Translations under genes and position numbers: made by a program
Part shown: positions 40,948 to 49,888 of the stretch, one piece after another
Position numbering within the stretch: position 1 is the stretch's first letter
How the letters are laid out: each line of letters starts with the position of its first letter
NCBI GenBank assembly: GCA_030583705.1
Contig: CP129471.1
Span: 672,506-736,505, forward strand
From: Patescibacteria group bacterium
Lineage (GTDB): Bacteria > Patescibacteriota > Patescibacteriia > Patescibacteriales > Patescibacteriaceae
Reading direction: 5' to 3'
Length of the DNA stretch: 64,000 bases
The notes under the pieces: model-generated
Told to the model about the DNA's origin: nothing
The model's database searches: none
Seen by the model: only the letters and a program-made list of their open reading frames with translations

Positions 40948-42018
40948 TTAATTCTTAATTTCATATATAGCCTCTATTTCTTCGGCAGATAAAACCCTAT
41001 TATAAATACGTACATCATCAATTAAACCGTTCATCCTATAATGTATAGAGCCATCACTACCGATTCTTGGAGAACTTGGAAAAACCACAGCTCCGGCATT
41101 GGTTGTATTAGCTACACCATTTATATACCACTGAGATAAACTGTTTTCATAAACATAAGCTATGTGATGATATTGACCTCTAGGCATTAAACTATCGGAA
41201 AAATGACTACCAGCTCCAACTTGAGCCAACATTCTTCTTCCGCCACTCAGGCTATCAGAAACTGTATACAATAATCTCCCCGATGTAAAACTATTATAAC
41301 CAGTTGCCCCTGTTAAACTATCTCCATCACCTCTAATCCAACCCATGATCGTGAAGCTTGTCATAGAACCTATATTGGGAAGCTGAACATAATCATCAAG
41401 GCCGTTAAAATATGCCGCATAAGTGCCCGCCTTTCCTTCTCCATATCTATTTACAGAAGTTCCGTTCCACGTACCATGATAACCATTACCACTGGAATCC
41501 AAGGCCACCTCCCCACTCCCTTCATTAAACTGCCACCAGCCACGCAAACCAAAATTACCTATTCCTCCCTGAGAAGTAGCGGTATTAATACCAGCTTTAA
41601 CAGAACCAACATCTGAACCCAAGCAAAAGCCCATAGCGTATGATGTTCCACTTGCATTAACTGCATATGAATAATCACTATCTGGACAATCTCCATCCGT
41701 TCTTGGAGTTGGGTTATTAGGTACTTTACTTATATAGATTATATCATTGGCTTCTAAGGGTTGTCCCGGAGTAATAGATGCTGGATATTGATTATTATTA
41801 GCATAGTATAACTCCAAAGCATTAGCCATAGCCTTTAGATCATTCAGTCTTTTAGAATCTCTTGCTTTAGCTCGTGAATTACCAAGCGATACTATGACTA
41901 AAGTAGCTAATATGCCAATGATCGCAATTACAACAAGGAGTTCTATGAGGGTGAAGGCTTTTGCGCTCAGCTTCACCGATTTTTGGATGGTAAAATTTTT
42001 AAGTGTCATATTTTTCAT
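40948..42018 (-). CDS. Type IV pseudopilin with LamG-like C-terminal domain
   Basis: A 356-residue protein. The leader ends KAFTLIELLVVIAIIG with Ala at -1, then the shared stalk (DSKRLNDLKAMANALELYYA, NNNQYPASITPGQPLEA) and a PNNPTP-TDG-CPD block. From about residue 155 it is a concanavalin/LamG jelly-roll domain (GLRGWWQFNEGSGEVALDSSG, DDYVQLPNIG, RIYNRVLSAEEIEAIY). Such domains bind carbohydrate or protein ligands. It lies 6 bases after the preceding LamG pilin gene, so the two are cotranscribed. Confidence 0.87.
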   Translation of the reverse strand: MKNMTLKNFTIQKSVKLSAKAFTLIELLVVIAIIGILATLVIVSLGNSRAKARDSKRLNDLKAMANALELYYANNNQYPASITPGQPLEANDIIYISKVPNNPTPRTDGDCPDSDYSYAVNASGTSYAMGFCLGSDVGSVKAGINTATSQGGIGNFGLRGWWQFNEGSGEVALDSSGNGYHGTWNGTSVNRYGEGKAGTYAAYFNGLDDYVQLPNIGSMTSFTIMGWIRGDGDSLTGATGYNSFTSGRLLYTVSDSLSGGRRMLAQVGAGSHFSDSLMPRGQYHHIAYVYENSLSQWYINGVANTTNAGAVVFPSSPRIGSDGSIHYRMNGLIDDVRIYNRVLSAEEIEAIYEIKN

Positions 42019-42024
42019 ATATAT

Positions 42025-43131
42025 CTATAGTACAAAACGGTCTTTAGTGGCATTGTAATTTTGGAGAATTTCAGATGCGGTAAGTTCTCGATTGTATATT
42101 GAGGTTTGATAAATATTACCGTTAAGCGAACCTTGTGTTGCTGGGCGTCTTTTTCCCATCCAAGTTGTTTCATTTGAAATAGTTGTATCTGTTAAATTAT
42201 TTCCTACAACAACATTATCTTTTAGTATTGAATTAATATATAATTTAACTCCGCTAGCATCTGAACTACCGTCATAACTAACGGACACAAATAAAAATTT
42301 ATTAAGTTCAGATATATCAACATCACGTACGCCAATAAAATTAGTATTAACAGTATTTCTGAAAAAGAAGGTTAAATTACCGTTTGAAGAAATCGCAAAC
42401 TGATACCCCCTGTATGAACCATTCTCATTATTTATAATCTGACTATTAGTAGATTTAACTAACACCCATGATGATAGTGTAAAAGCATCTGTTCTATCAA
42501 ATTGAATTTGATTAGATAGGTTTATATAATCATTCACCCCGTCAAAGACAATACTACCTCCATTATCACTATTAAATATTGGTCCATCTATGAGGGTGCC
42601 GTGATTATTACTTCCACTCAAATCATACCAAGTATTACCAAAACCAGGATAAGAAGCTGGGTTAGAAGCATCTAAGTAAAGAACAAGACCATTAGTCGCA
42701 CCGATAGACTGTAGTCCTGAATTATTAGTAACACTTACTCCTCCTGCTATTAAGTTGCCTTGACTAGATCCTATGCAACTGATAACTGAATAGCTTTGAG
42801 GTGAATTGGAAAGATATCTATATTCTTCATCTGGACAATTACCGTCTGTGTAAGGAGTTGGGTTATTAGGTACTTTACTCATGTAGACTATTCCACCTGC
42901 TTCTAGAGGTTGTCCTGGAGTAATAGATGCTGGGTATTGATTATTATTAGCATAATATAGCTCCAGGGCATTAGCCATAGCTTTTAAATCATTTAATCTT
43001 TTAGCGTCTCTAGCGCTAGATCTTGAATTACCTAGAGCTACTATAACTAAAGTGGATAATACGCCTATGATAGCTATGACTACTAGGAGTTCTATTAGAG
43101 TAAAAGCTTTTTTATTTTGACGATATATCAT
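42025..43131 (-). CDS. Type IV pseudopilin with LamG-like C-terminal domain (first of tandem pair)
   Basis: A 368-residue protein with a very short leader (MIYRQNKKA) before FTLIELLVVIAIIG. The stalk SARDAKRLNDLKAMANALEL is the same as in the FISUMP pilin. The C-terminal half is a LamG/concanavalin domain (NGLVLYLDASNPASYPGFGN, SIVFDGVNDYINL, TSIYNRELTASEILQNYNA). An extended -10 (TG-T-TATAAT on the minus strand, around 43174-43182) lies about 45 bases upstream. Its divergence from the next pilin is mainly in the C-terminal domain. Confidence 0.87.
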   Translation of the reverse strand: MIYRQNKKAFTLIELLVVIAIIGVLSTLVIVALGNSRSSARDAKRLNDLKAMANALELYYANNNQYPASITPGQPLEAGGIVYMSKVPNNPTPYTDGNCPDEEYRYLSNSPQSYSVISCIGSSQGNLIAGGVSVTNNSGLQSIGATNGLVLYLDASNPASYPGFGNTWYDLSGSNNHGTLIDGPIFNSDNGGSIVFDGVNDYINLSNQIQFDRTDAFTLSSWVLVKSTNSQIINNENGSYRGYQFAISSNGNLTFFFRNTVNTNFIGVRDVDISELNKFLFVSVSYDGSSDASGVKLYINSILKDNVVVGNNLTDTTISNETTWMGKRRPATQGSLNGNIYQTSIYNRELTASEILQNYNATKDRFVL

Positions 43132-43220
43132 AGGGTTATTGAAGATAACAGTATTGTTTTCATTATAACACAGTTTTTTTGATTATTATGCTTATAGCTT
43201 AATATTATGAGCTAATATAA

Positions 43221-43245
43221 TATAAGGCTTAAATTAAGCCTTATA
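43221..43245 (-). terminator. Palindromic terminator after the RNHCP gene
   Basis: Arms tataaggcttaa / ttaagccttata (43221-43232 and 43234-43245) are perfectly complementary. On the minus strand a T/A-rich tract follows. It starts about 19 bases after the RNHCP stop. Confidence 0.5.
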
Positions 43246-43263
43246 AAATATAAAAAATAATCT

Positions 43264-43566
43264 TTAACCAATGAAGCTTCCTAACTCTAAAAGCTTAGAA
43301 AGATTATCTTCTTTAGCTCTTTTATTCTTTCTCTTAAAACCACATTGTACACAACGATAAACAATAATCCAGTCTTCTCCCTTGTTCTCCAAAAAAATCG
43401 GCTCCATTAAACCTTGGCAAATCTCTTGCCTGTCTCCGGGATTAATATCAACATGCTTACTCCATAAGCAGTGTGGACAATGGTTAGTATAACCATTACC
43501 CTTAACAAAAGCTTGGCAATGCTCACAAGTAAAGTCTTCAATCTTTCTTTGGAATTTTTTTAACAT
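43264..43566 (-). CDS. RNHCP domain protein
   Basis: A 100-residue protein with two CxxC pairs per ribbon (FTCEHC, NHCPHCLWSKHVD, YRCVQCGFKRKNKR). It contains the R-N-H-C-P-type signature (GYTNHCPHCLWSKHVD) that defines the RNHCP family (PF12647). It probably binds zinc; the function is unknown, with a nucleic-acid role often assumed. It is the last gene in the pgk-mutase-murJ-RNHCP string. Confidence 0.85.
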   Translation of the reverse strand: MLKKFQRKIEDFTCEHCQAFVKGNGYTNHCPHCLWSKHVDINPGDRQEICQGLMEPIFLENKGEDWIIVYRCVQCGFKRKNKRAKEDNLSKLLELGSFIG

Positions 43567-43598
43567 GAGTTTATACCTTCCAAGCTAAACTTAATTTT

Positions 43599-45233
43599 TT
43601 AAATGCCCCTGGCCTCTCCCTGACCATCCGCCGGTGTCCGTGGTTTCTTGCCGGACAAAAGACGACGCTTAACCGCGCTCCAAAGCTCCGAAGCTTCTTC
43701 AACATGTAAAAGAGAACAAACCCCTAAATAAACAACTAAGCCGAAAATTCCGGCCGCCCCACCCTGTAACAAAACTCCCCAAAAACGAGTCATGTCAGCG
43801 ATCGGCCAAACCAAAAGCTTCATGGCTTGAATAGCTACCGCGGCAAACAAAGCAGCCACTGAATATTTTAAAATTGCCATAATAATGTTTTTTTCATCCA
43901 AGCCTCCCAAATTATGCCTTAAGAAAATAAAGAGTAATAAGAATTGCACTATGGCACTTAAAGAGAAAGCCAAAGCTAAGCCGGCTACACCTAAAGACGG
44001 CGCCAACCACCAGGCTAAAAAGATATTAAGCAGTACCGAAAAAAGAGCGGTATAAAAAGGAGTCTTGGCGTCCTGTCTGGCATAGAAGGCTCTTACCACT
44101 AAAGGCAAAGCCGCTTGAGCAAAAAGCGAGATTGAGAAAAAGGCCAGAGTATCAATAGTTAAGATAGTAGCTTGCCAATCAAACTCACCAGAACCTAAAA
44201 TTAAACGAACCAACTGGGCCCTTAAACTCAACATAATAACTGTTACCGGAATAATGAAAAACATTATCTGCCTAAGGGTTTTGGCAAAATAATAAATAAA
44301 ACGACTTGTCCCAACAGTGGAAGATAAAGCCGGGAAAGCGGCGATCGCAAAAGAGATACCAAATATTCCCACCGGAAAAGATTGTAAATTATTAGCCAAG
44401 TTAAAAACAGATAAAGAGCCTGACACCATAGTGGAAGCAATGGCTGTAATAACAATTAAATTAATTTGTGAAACCGCCAAGGCCATAACTCGCGGTGTCA
44501 TTAAAGCAAAAACCGAACGCATGGTCTTATCTTTAAAATCTATAATCGCCCGATAAGCAAAGCCCAAACGATAGAAAGTTGGGAGCTGAACTAAAACATG
44601 AGCTGCTGAACCAATGGCCACTCCCCAAGCTAAACCGCTAATACCATATTGTGGAACCAAATAAAGCGCTCCGAAGATAATACCGAAATTATAAAAAATA
44701 GGAGAAAGAGAATAAGCAAAAAACCGACGATAAGATTGTAAAACACTACCCACAATACTGGAAAGACCCAATAAGAAAGGCGAGATAAACATAATCCTGG
44801 TTAAGGAAGTTACTGTGTCAGCCGCTTCTCCGGTAAAACCCGGAGCCACTAACTTGGTAATCCAAGGAGCCAACCAAACACCGATAACGCAAATAAATAA
44901 AAGCGCTACCGACATGGTATTTAAAATATTGTTAGATAAACGCCAAGCTTCTTTGTCTTGCTTATGAGCCAATAATTTGGAAAAAACCGGAATAAAACCG
45001 GCAGACAAAGCGCCTAAAACTAAAATATTAAAAATAAGGTCAGGTAAACGAAAAGCTGCATAGTAAATATCCAGTGTCTCTCCCGCACCAAAAGAGCCGG
45101 CTAAAATTCTGTCCCTAACCACTCCTAAAACTCTACTCACTACTGATAAAGAAGCAATCACCACCGCCGCACCGGCTACGGTTTCCGCGGCGCCGAATAA
45201 ATTGGCTAATCTTTTTTTTACAAAACCTATCAT
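43599..45233 (-). CDS. murJ: Lipid II flippase MurJ
   Basis: A 544-residue polytopic protein of the MurJ/MviN family with about 14 hydrophobic segments. ASLSVVSRVLGVVRDRILAGSFGAG near the N-terminus is the family signature, followed by AFRLPDLIFNILVLGALSAGFIPVFS. It flips lipid II across the membrane for peptidoglycan synthesis, matching the alanine racemase in the window. The C-terminus has a basic, Pro-rich tail. It starts 14 bases after the mutase-like gene. Confidence 0.93.
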   Translation of the reverse strand: MIGFVKKRLANLFGAAETVAGAAVVIASLSVVSRVLGVVRDRILAGSFGAGETLDIYYAAFRLPDLIFNILVLGALSAGFIPVFSKLLAHKQDKEAWRLSNNILNTMSVALLFICVIGVWLAPWITKLVAPGFTGEAADTVTSLTRIMFISPFLLGLSSIVGSVLQSYRRFFAYSLSPIFYNFGIIFGALYLVPQYGISGLAWGVAIGSAAHVLVQLPTFYRLGFAYRAIIDFKDKTMRSVFALMTPRVMALAVSQINLIVITAIASTMVSGSLSVFNLANNLQSFPVGIFGISFAIAAFPALSSTVGTSRFIYYFAKTLRQIMFFIIPVTVIMLSLRAQLVRLILGSGEFDWQATILTIDTLAFFSISLFAQAALPLVVRAFYARQDAKTPFYTALFSVLLNIFLAWWLAPSLGVAGLALAFSLSAIVQFLLLFIFLRHNLGGLDEKNIIMAILKYSVAALFAAVAIQAMKLLVWPIADMTRFWGVLLQGGAAGIFGLVVYLGVCSLLHVEEASELWSAVKRRLLSGKKPRTPADGQGEARGI

Positions 45234-45246
45234 AATTTTAAAAACT

Positions 45247-46761
45247 TTAAATAAAACTTTTACCGTTCATACTAGATGGCACAGGCAAGCGCAACATACT
45301 TAAAATCGTCGGGGCAATATCTATTAAGGTACCAGTCGGTTGCAAAATACTCAAATCCCCTCCCAAAGGTTCTGGTAAAGACAGCTGCCTACCTTCAAAT
45401 TCTTCGGCAATAATCAAAAAAGGCACTGGATTAACCGTATGAGCCGATCTACCGCCGGTTAAATCAACGGTCCGTTCGGCTATACCGTGACTGGAAGTAA
45501 TTAAAGCAGCTCCACCAGCATCTAAAAGATGGCGAATAATCTTCTTTAAAGCTTCATCAACCGCCAAAATCTCTGTCTTGGTTTTTTCAATATCTCCGCT
45601 ATGGGCCGCTCGGTCTACCGAAGAAAAAGCTATAGCCATAAAATCATAGGCTCCGATATCTATAGCCTCAACTGCCGCCTTAGCTATTTTATCTGGATCA
45701 CTCATAAAATTTTCTTGGTCTAAAGGTAAAAGTAAACTCTCAAGACCGCTTATAAAATCTGTTCTCCCATCATCAAAAAACTCGGTAACCACCGAATAAC
45801 TCTCGCTATCACCCAACCTAATCTGTTTTAAACCAGCCTCAGCCAAGACAGTGCCGAGACAAGCTCTAGTTTCTTCACTAATTTCAGTTACTATAGAACG
45901 GTTCTTATCAGTACCTCTTAAATAAAAAATATTATTTTCTCCGTGTTCCTTTTCCATTAAAAGTCCCAAATTTCTTTGTGAAAAACCTTTATGATTTAAA
46001 AAAACCACCGTCTCATCTTGTTTAATCAAGGAATTTTCATCAGATAACAAAACGGTTGGTGGAAACTCTTCATCAAAAATTTGTTGGCTATAATTTTTAG
46101 TCAAAGCTTCTTCGGCTGAAGGATAAAAACTACCTTCGCCCGAACTTAGTAAACGCCAAGCCTTGGCAACTCTCTCCTTATTCCCTAACTGATCAAGCGC
46201 ATAAAGACGACCGCATAAAGTAGCTAATTTAATCCGTGAATCTTTATTAAGATAAGTCTCTAACTGCGCCACCGCTTCCTTACCAGCCGTCGTCGGAGCA
46301 TCTCTTCCATCCAAAATACCATGAATTAAAATTTCAACATCATTAGGTATTAAAGCAATAAAACTTTTAAGATGCTCTAAAGAAGACTCAGCCTCAGAGG
46401 TGGACAAAAGACTAATCAGGTGTAAACGTTTTTTGGAAGAAGCCGAAGAAATAATCTTGGATAATACTTTATTTTTATTATTTTTCTTTAAAACATTAGT
46501 GGCTGCATTAAAGGTTGAATCATCAATAGCTCCCCTACCTATTAATCTACACCCTCGACGAGTGGAACCAGTATCACCCTTGGATAAACCAATAGAAAGA
46601 CCGGACGCCTCAATCACAGTCGCCGGAAATTTACCAATTAATTCATTAAAGTAAGCAGGTGTAGCTTCAGTAATAGCGTTACCGCTGCCGGCCGGAGCTA
46701 CGCCCCACCCCTCTATAATAATTAACGCCAAAGGCTTTGGTCTTTTGGATAATAAACTCAT
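45247..46761 (-). CDS. iPGM-family (alkaline phosphatase superfamily) protein with degraded active site
   Basis: A 504-residue protein co-linear with cofactor-independent phosphoglycerate mutase (ALIII-GWG, HGILDGRD, D-x3-H in VDRAAHSG, SAHTVNPVPF). Key positions differ: the first metal Asp is E17. The phosphoserine motif GNSEVGHLN reads GSTRRGCRL, putting Thr at T67. TADHGN reads TSSHGI, the VHSH loop is gone, and the RPDR and TEKY motifs are replaced. It therefore should not work as a standard iPGM. It lies 15 bases after pgk, so a glycolysis-linked role remains possible. Confidence 0.75.
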   Translation of the reverse strand: MSLLSKRPKPLALIIIEGWGVAPAGSGNAITEATPAYFNELIGKFPATVIEASGLSIGLSKGDTGSTRRGCRLIGRGAIDDSTFNAATNVLKKNNKNKVLSKIISSASSKKRLHLISLLSTSEAESSLEHLKSFIALIPNDVEILIHGILDGRDAPTTAGKEAVAQLETYLNKDSRIKLATLCGRLYALDQLGNKERVAKAWRLLSSGEGSFYPSAEEALTKNYSQQIFDEEFPPTVLLSDENSLIKQDETVVFLNHKGFSQRNLGLLMEKEHGENNIFYLRGTDKNRSIVTEISEETRACLGTVLAEAGLKQIRLGDSESYSVVTEFFDDGRTDFISGLESLLLPLDQENFMSDPDKIAKAAVEAIDIGAYDFMAIAFSSVDRAAHSGDIEKTKTEILAVDEALKKIIRHLLDAGGAALITSSHGIAERTVDLTGGRSAHTVNPVPFLIIAEEFEGRQLSLPEPLGGDLSILQPTGTLIDIAPTILSMLRLPVPSSMNGKSFI

Positions 46762-46776
46762 AAATAACAGCCTAAC

Positions 46777-47958
46777 TTAAATTGTTAAACGTTTCAAGCC
46801 CGGCATTTTAACACCAGCAATATAAGACACGGAAGCACCACCACCAGTAGAAAGCCAAGAAACCTTACTAACCGCCGCCAAACGTCTGGCGGCCGCCACA
46901 GTTTCGCCCCCGCCAATACAGGTAAAACAACCTTTAGCCGAAGCTTCAACCATGGCTCGGGCAATAACCCTGCTACCCTCTTGTCCGTATTTTTTTTCAA
47001 AAATACCCACAGGACCATTCCAAAAAACCGTAGAGGCGTTAGCAATAATTTTACGATAATTCTCAGCTGTTTTAGGACCTATATCAACAATAACATCATG
47101 CTTGTTTAAGAAACCAACTTTTTTAATTGATTTAACTTTGCCAGATAAAACAGTTAGATCAACCGGCAAAGAAAGTACTTTGTCATAAACCTCGGTCTGG
47201 CGCAAAGTAACACTGTGATCATACAAAGATCCCCCTATCTCATAACCCTTAAAATAAATTTCAGTATTAGCTATGCCTCCACCGATCAGAAGTTTTTCAG
47301 CTTTGGGAGCTAAAGATTTAATTAAAGGTAATTTAGTGCTTATCTTGGCTCCACCCAAAACAACCACCAAGGGTTTTTTAGGACTAATAACATTATTTAG
47401 ATTTAAACACTCTTCCAAAAGCCTAGGCCCGGGATAAACAGGTAAATAATCTGCTATAGCCTCAACCGAAGCATGCGCTCGGTGTGAAACGGCAAAAGCA
47501 TCATTAATATAAACTTCCCCTAAGCGCGCTAAGCGGGCTGCTAGCTTGGAATCATTTTCAGTTTCTCCGGCTAGCAACCTAACATTGGGCATAACCATTA
47601 TTTCTCCAACCTGAAGATCTTTAGCTTGTCTAAGTAAATCGCTAAAATTACCCTCAGCCGAAAAAATCTTTCCTCCCATTTTTTGTTTAAGCCAACGAGC
47701 TAAAGGAGCGGTAGAATATTTAACCGAAGAGAGAGGAGTATTTTTAGGCGGTTGTCCCAGGTGGGTAATAACCACCAAAGGTGAAGATTTTCTTAAAAGA
47801 CGAAGTGTGGGTAAGGCGATACGCAGCTTAAAATCATCAAGTACCTGTCCACCAGCTACTGGTACATTAAGGTCAAGGCGCAAAACTAAACGACTACCAG
47901 CAAAAAGGGATAATCTTTGCTCAAAGGGCTGGCTGGAAAATTTTTTTGTCTTTTTCAT
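46777..47958 (-). CDS. pgk: Phosphoglycerate kinase
   Basis: A 393-residue protein with intact family signatures: RLDLNVPV, VVITHLGQP, YINDAFAVSHRAHASVEAIA, VVVLGGAKISTKLPLI, NGPVGIFE and the nucleotide-binding CIGGGETVAAARR plus STGGGASV. It transfers phosphate from 1,3-bisphosphoglycerate to ADP. The length is normal and no key residue is missing, unlike its neighbour. It lies between the HtrA-like gene and the mutase-like gene on one strand. Confidence 0.95.
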   Translation of the reverse strand: MKKTKKFSSQPFEQRLSLFAGSRLVLRLDLNVPVAGGQVLDDFKLRIALPTLRLLRKSSPLVVITHLGQPPKNTPLSSVKYSTAPLARWLKQKMGGKIFSAEGNFSDLLRQAKDLQVGEIMVMPNVRLLAGETENDSKLAARLARLGEVYINDAFAVSHRAHASVEAIADYLPVYPGPRLLEECLNLNNVISPKKPLVVVLGGAKISTKLPLIKSLAPKAEKLLIGGGIANTEIYFKGYEIGGSLYDHSVTLRQTEVYDKVLSLPVDLTVLSGKVKSIKKVGFLNKHDVIVDIGPKTAENYRKIIANASTVFWNGPVGIFEKKYGQEGSRVIARAMVEASAKGCFTCIGGGETVAAARRLAAVSKVSWLSTGGGASVSYIAGVKMPGLKRLTI

Positions 47959-47998
47959 GAAAATTTTTAGAAAATGAATAAATAATTATTTTTGGTAC

Positions 47999-49078
47999 CT
48001 ACAAATCAGCCGCTACCGGTAATTTTTCCAAAACAATCTCCGTAGTTAAATTACTCTCACCCCTTTTAAAAGAAACATTAACTTTGTCTCCAGGAAAATA
48101 TTCTTGAATCAAAGAAGAAAAATTAACAAAGGGTGTTAAGTTTACTCCATCAAAAACGGTAATAACATCACCAGCTCGTAAACCTGCTTTAGCAGCTGGA
48201 CTATTTGGTAAAACAGCTGGTAAATCATTAGCGGTATTAGCTGTTAATAAGATTCCGGTCGGTGCTCCAGAAATAGTCGCTAAGCCTGGCTCAAGATAAT
48301 TAAAGCCTAAAAAAACTCTGTTAATTTCTCCTTTGATTATAAGCTGATCAGCCGCCAAGCGAACGGAGTCAATAGCTAAACTTTTTCCGTCTTTTAAAAG
48401 ACCCATAACTCTACCTTGGCTATCAAAAATAAAAGCGTCAGTTAAAGTAAGCCCATTAATTAAAAGAGGGCGCTCCGGCGAGTCACTGGAGCGAACAAAA
48501 GATAAGGCGCGAGACAACCTAGCAACTTCAGCCTCACCATGCCAACGCAAAGCAATAACTGTCTGTCCTGGAATCAGGTCTCGGCTAGAAACAAAATCAC
48601 GTACCGGCATATTACGAGCTTCTTTTAGTTTTAAAAAGGTTAACCCACTAATAGCGTCAGCTACTACCTTATCTATTTCATAAACTGTTTTATCCGAAGT
48701 TGCCACCCGATAAGAAGAAAAATTTACGGGTATAGATAAATCGGTAGCCAACCAACCATCGCCTGTAATAATCAAACCCTGACCAACAGCTCGTTCGGGT
48801 AAATAAATCTCATCAGTTGCCGGTGCACTAAAAATACCCGACAAAGCTGTCTCAGCCGAGATAATGGCCTGACCAACCTGAACATCTTCTTCAATGACGC
48901 TCTTTTTTGATGACCTAATAACCAAATCGGAATTAAGCGAGCCGTTAACCGGTGCACCGTAATAATAAGTGTCTAAAGCGTACATAAAAAGCCAGTTACC
49001 TAAAATGCCCCCAACAAAGCTGGCAATAATGATTAGGCAAGTTAATAAGATTAAAGGCGTCTTTTCAGAAATTTTCAT
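47999..49078 (-). CDS. HtrA/DegP-like membrane protein with PDZ domain, catalytic residues missing
   Basis: A 359-residue protein with an N-terminal transmembrane segment (about residues 10-32). A trypsin-like domain (residues about 60-250) and a C-terminal PDZ domain (LPNSPAAKAGLRAGDVITVFDG) follow. In active HtrA proteins the His lies in TNxHVV and the Ser in GNSGGPL. Here the regions read GWLATDLSIPVNF and TDAFIFDSQGRVMGLL, with no equivalent His or GxSGG. A scaffold or peptide-binding role is more likely than proteolysis. Confidence 0.78.
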   Translation of the reverse strand: MKISEKTPLILLTCLIIIASFVGGILGNWLFMYALDTYYYGAPVNGSLNSDLVIRSSKKSVIEEDVQVGQAIISAETALSGIFSAPATDEIYLPERAVGQGLIITGDGWLATDLSIPVNFSSYRVATSDKTVYEIDKVVADAISGLTFLKLKEARNMPVRDFVSSRDLIPGQTVIALRWHGEAEVARLSRALSFVRSSDSPERPLLINGLTLTDAFIFDSQGRVMGLLKDGKSLAIDSVRLAADQLIIKGEINRVFLGFNYLEPGLATISGAPTGILLTANTANDLPAVLPNSPAAKAGLRAGDVITVFDGVNLTPFVNFSSLIQEYFPGDKVNVSFKRGESNLTTEIVLEKLPVAADL

Positions 49079-49096
49079 ATCTTTAAAGTTAAATAA

Positions 49097-49849
49097 TTAA
49101 AACCATCTGGCCGTTATAAAAACCGCCAACCAACCGGCAGCTACCACTGCCAAGGCTAAACGATATTTGGCTGGACGTAAAGATTCGGCAATTTTTTCGG
49201 ACAGAATAAATAAAAACAGATAATAAACCGAGGCAGTTAAAAAACCTTGGGCATGAAAATCCAACGGCAAGAAAAGAGCAGCTATAAAAATTTGTAAAAC
49301 AGTTAACCAAACAACCAAACCAACTCGCCAGGCTTTAGCGGATGGTATCTTCCCAACCCAACTCCATTGATAAAGCAAAAGAAGAGAATAAAGAGCCATT
49401 AAGGCTAAAAGATTTAGGAAAGAAAAATTTAAAAATACACTTAAACCGAAAAGAGCCGAAGAACCAAAATAAAGAGCCAAAACACTTAAAGAAAGAGATA
49501 ATCTCTCCAAGCTAAAAGGTGGGTAAGAAGATGGCCTAACCGCATAAAGCATGAAGTAGTACCAATAAAAAATCTGAGCTACAAAACCAAGTAAACCAAC
49601 AATGATTAAAAGGATCGTTTCAGAAATCATCATGCCATAACCAACAGTACCAAGAAACAAAAGTAAAGGCATAATAACAAAGTTCCACCAACCTGTTCGT
49701 CCATCATTTAAACGCCAAGCAGCCATTAAGTAAAAAATCGTAATACCTATAATAAAAGTTAAAAGACGTTCAGGAACAAAATAGCAAGCCACCAAAGAAG
49801 AGGCGGTAAAGATAAGAACGGCTGGCATAAAGAGTCTTTGGAGTACCAT
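49097..49849 (-). CDS. Polytopic membrane protein, unknown
   Basis: A 250-residue protein with about eight hydrophobic segments and only short loops (MAAWRLNDGRTGWWNF, YAVRPSSYPPFSLERLS). No transporter signature is visible. It lies 18 bases upstream of the HtrA-like gene and 39 bases after the beta-propeller gene start side, all on the minus strand, so it is likely in the same transcript. Function unknown. Confidence 0.72.
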   Translation of the reverse strand: MVLQRLFMPAVLIFTASSLVACYFVPERLLTFIIGITIFYLMAAWRLNDGRTGWWNFVIMPLLLFLGTVGYGMMISETILLIIVGLLGFVAQIFYWYYFMLYAVRPSSYPPFSLERLSLSLSVLALYFGSSALFGLSVFLNFSFLNLLALMALYSLLLLYQWSWVGKIPSAKAWRVGLVVWLTVLQIFIAALFLPLDFHAQGFLTASVYYLFLFILSEKIAESLRPAKYRLALAVVAAGWLAVFITARWF

Positions 49850-49888
49850 ATTTGTTAGGTGGAATTAAAATTATAATCAGAACTAAAA

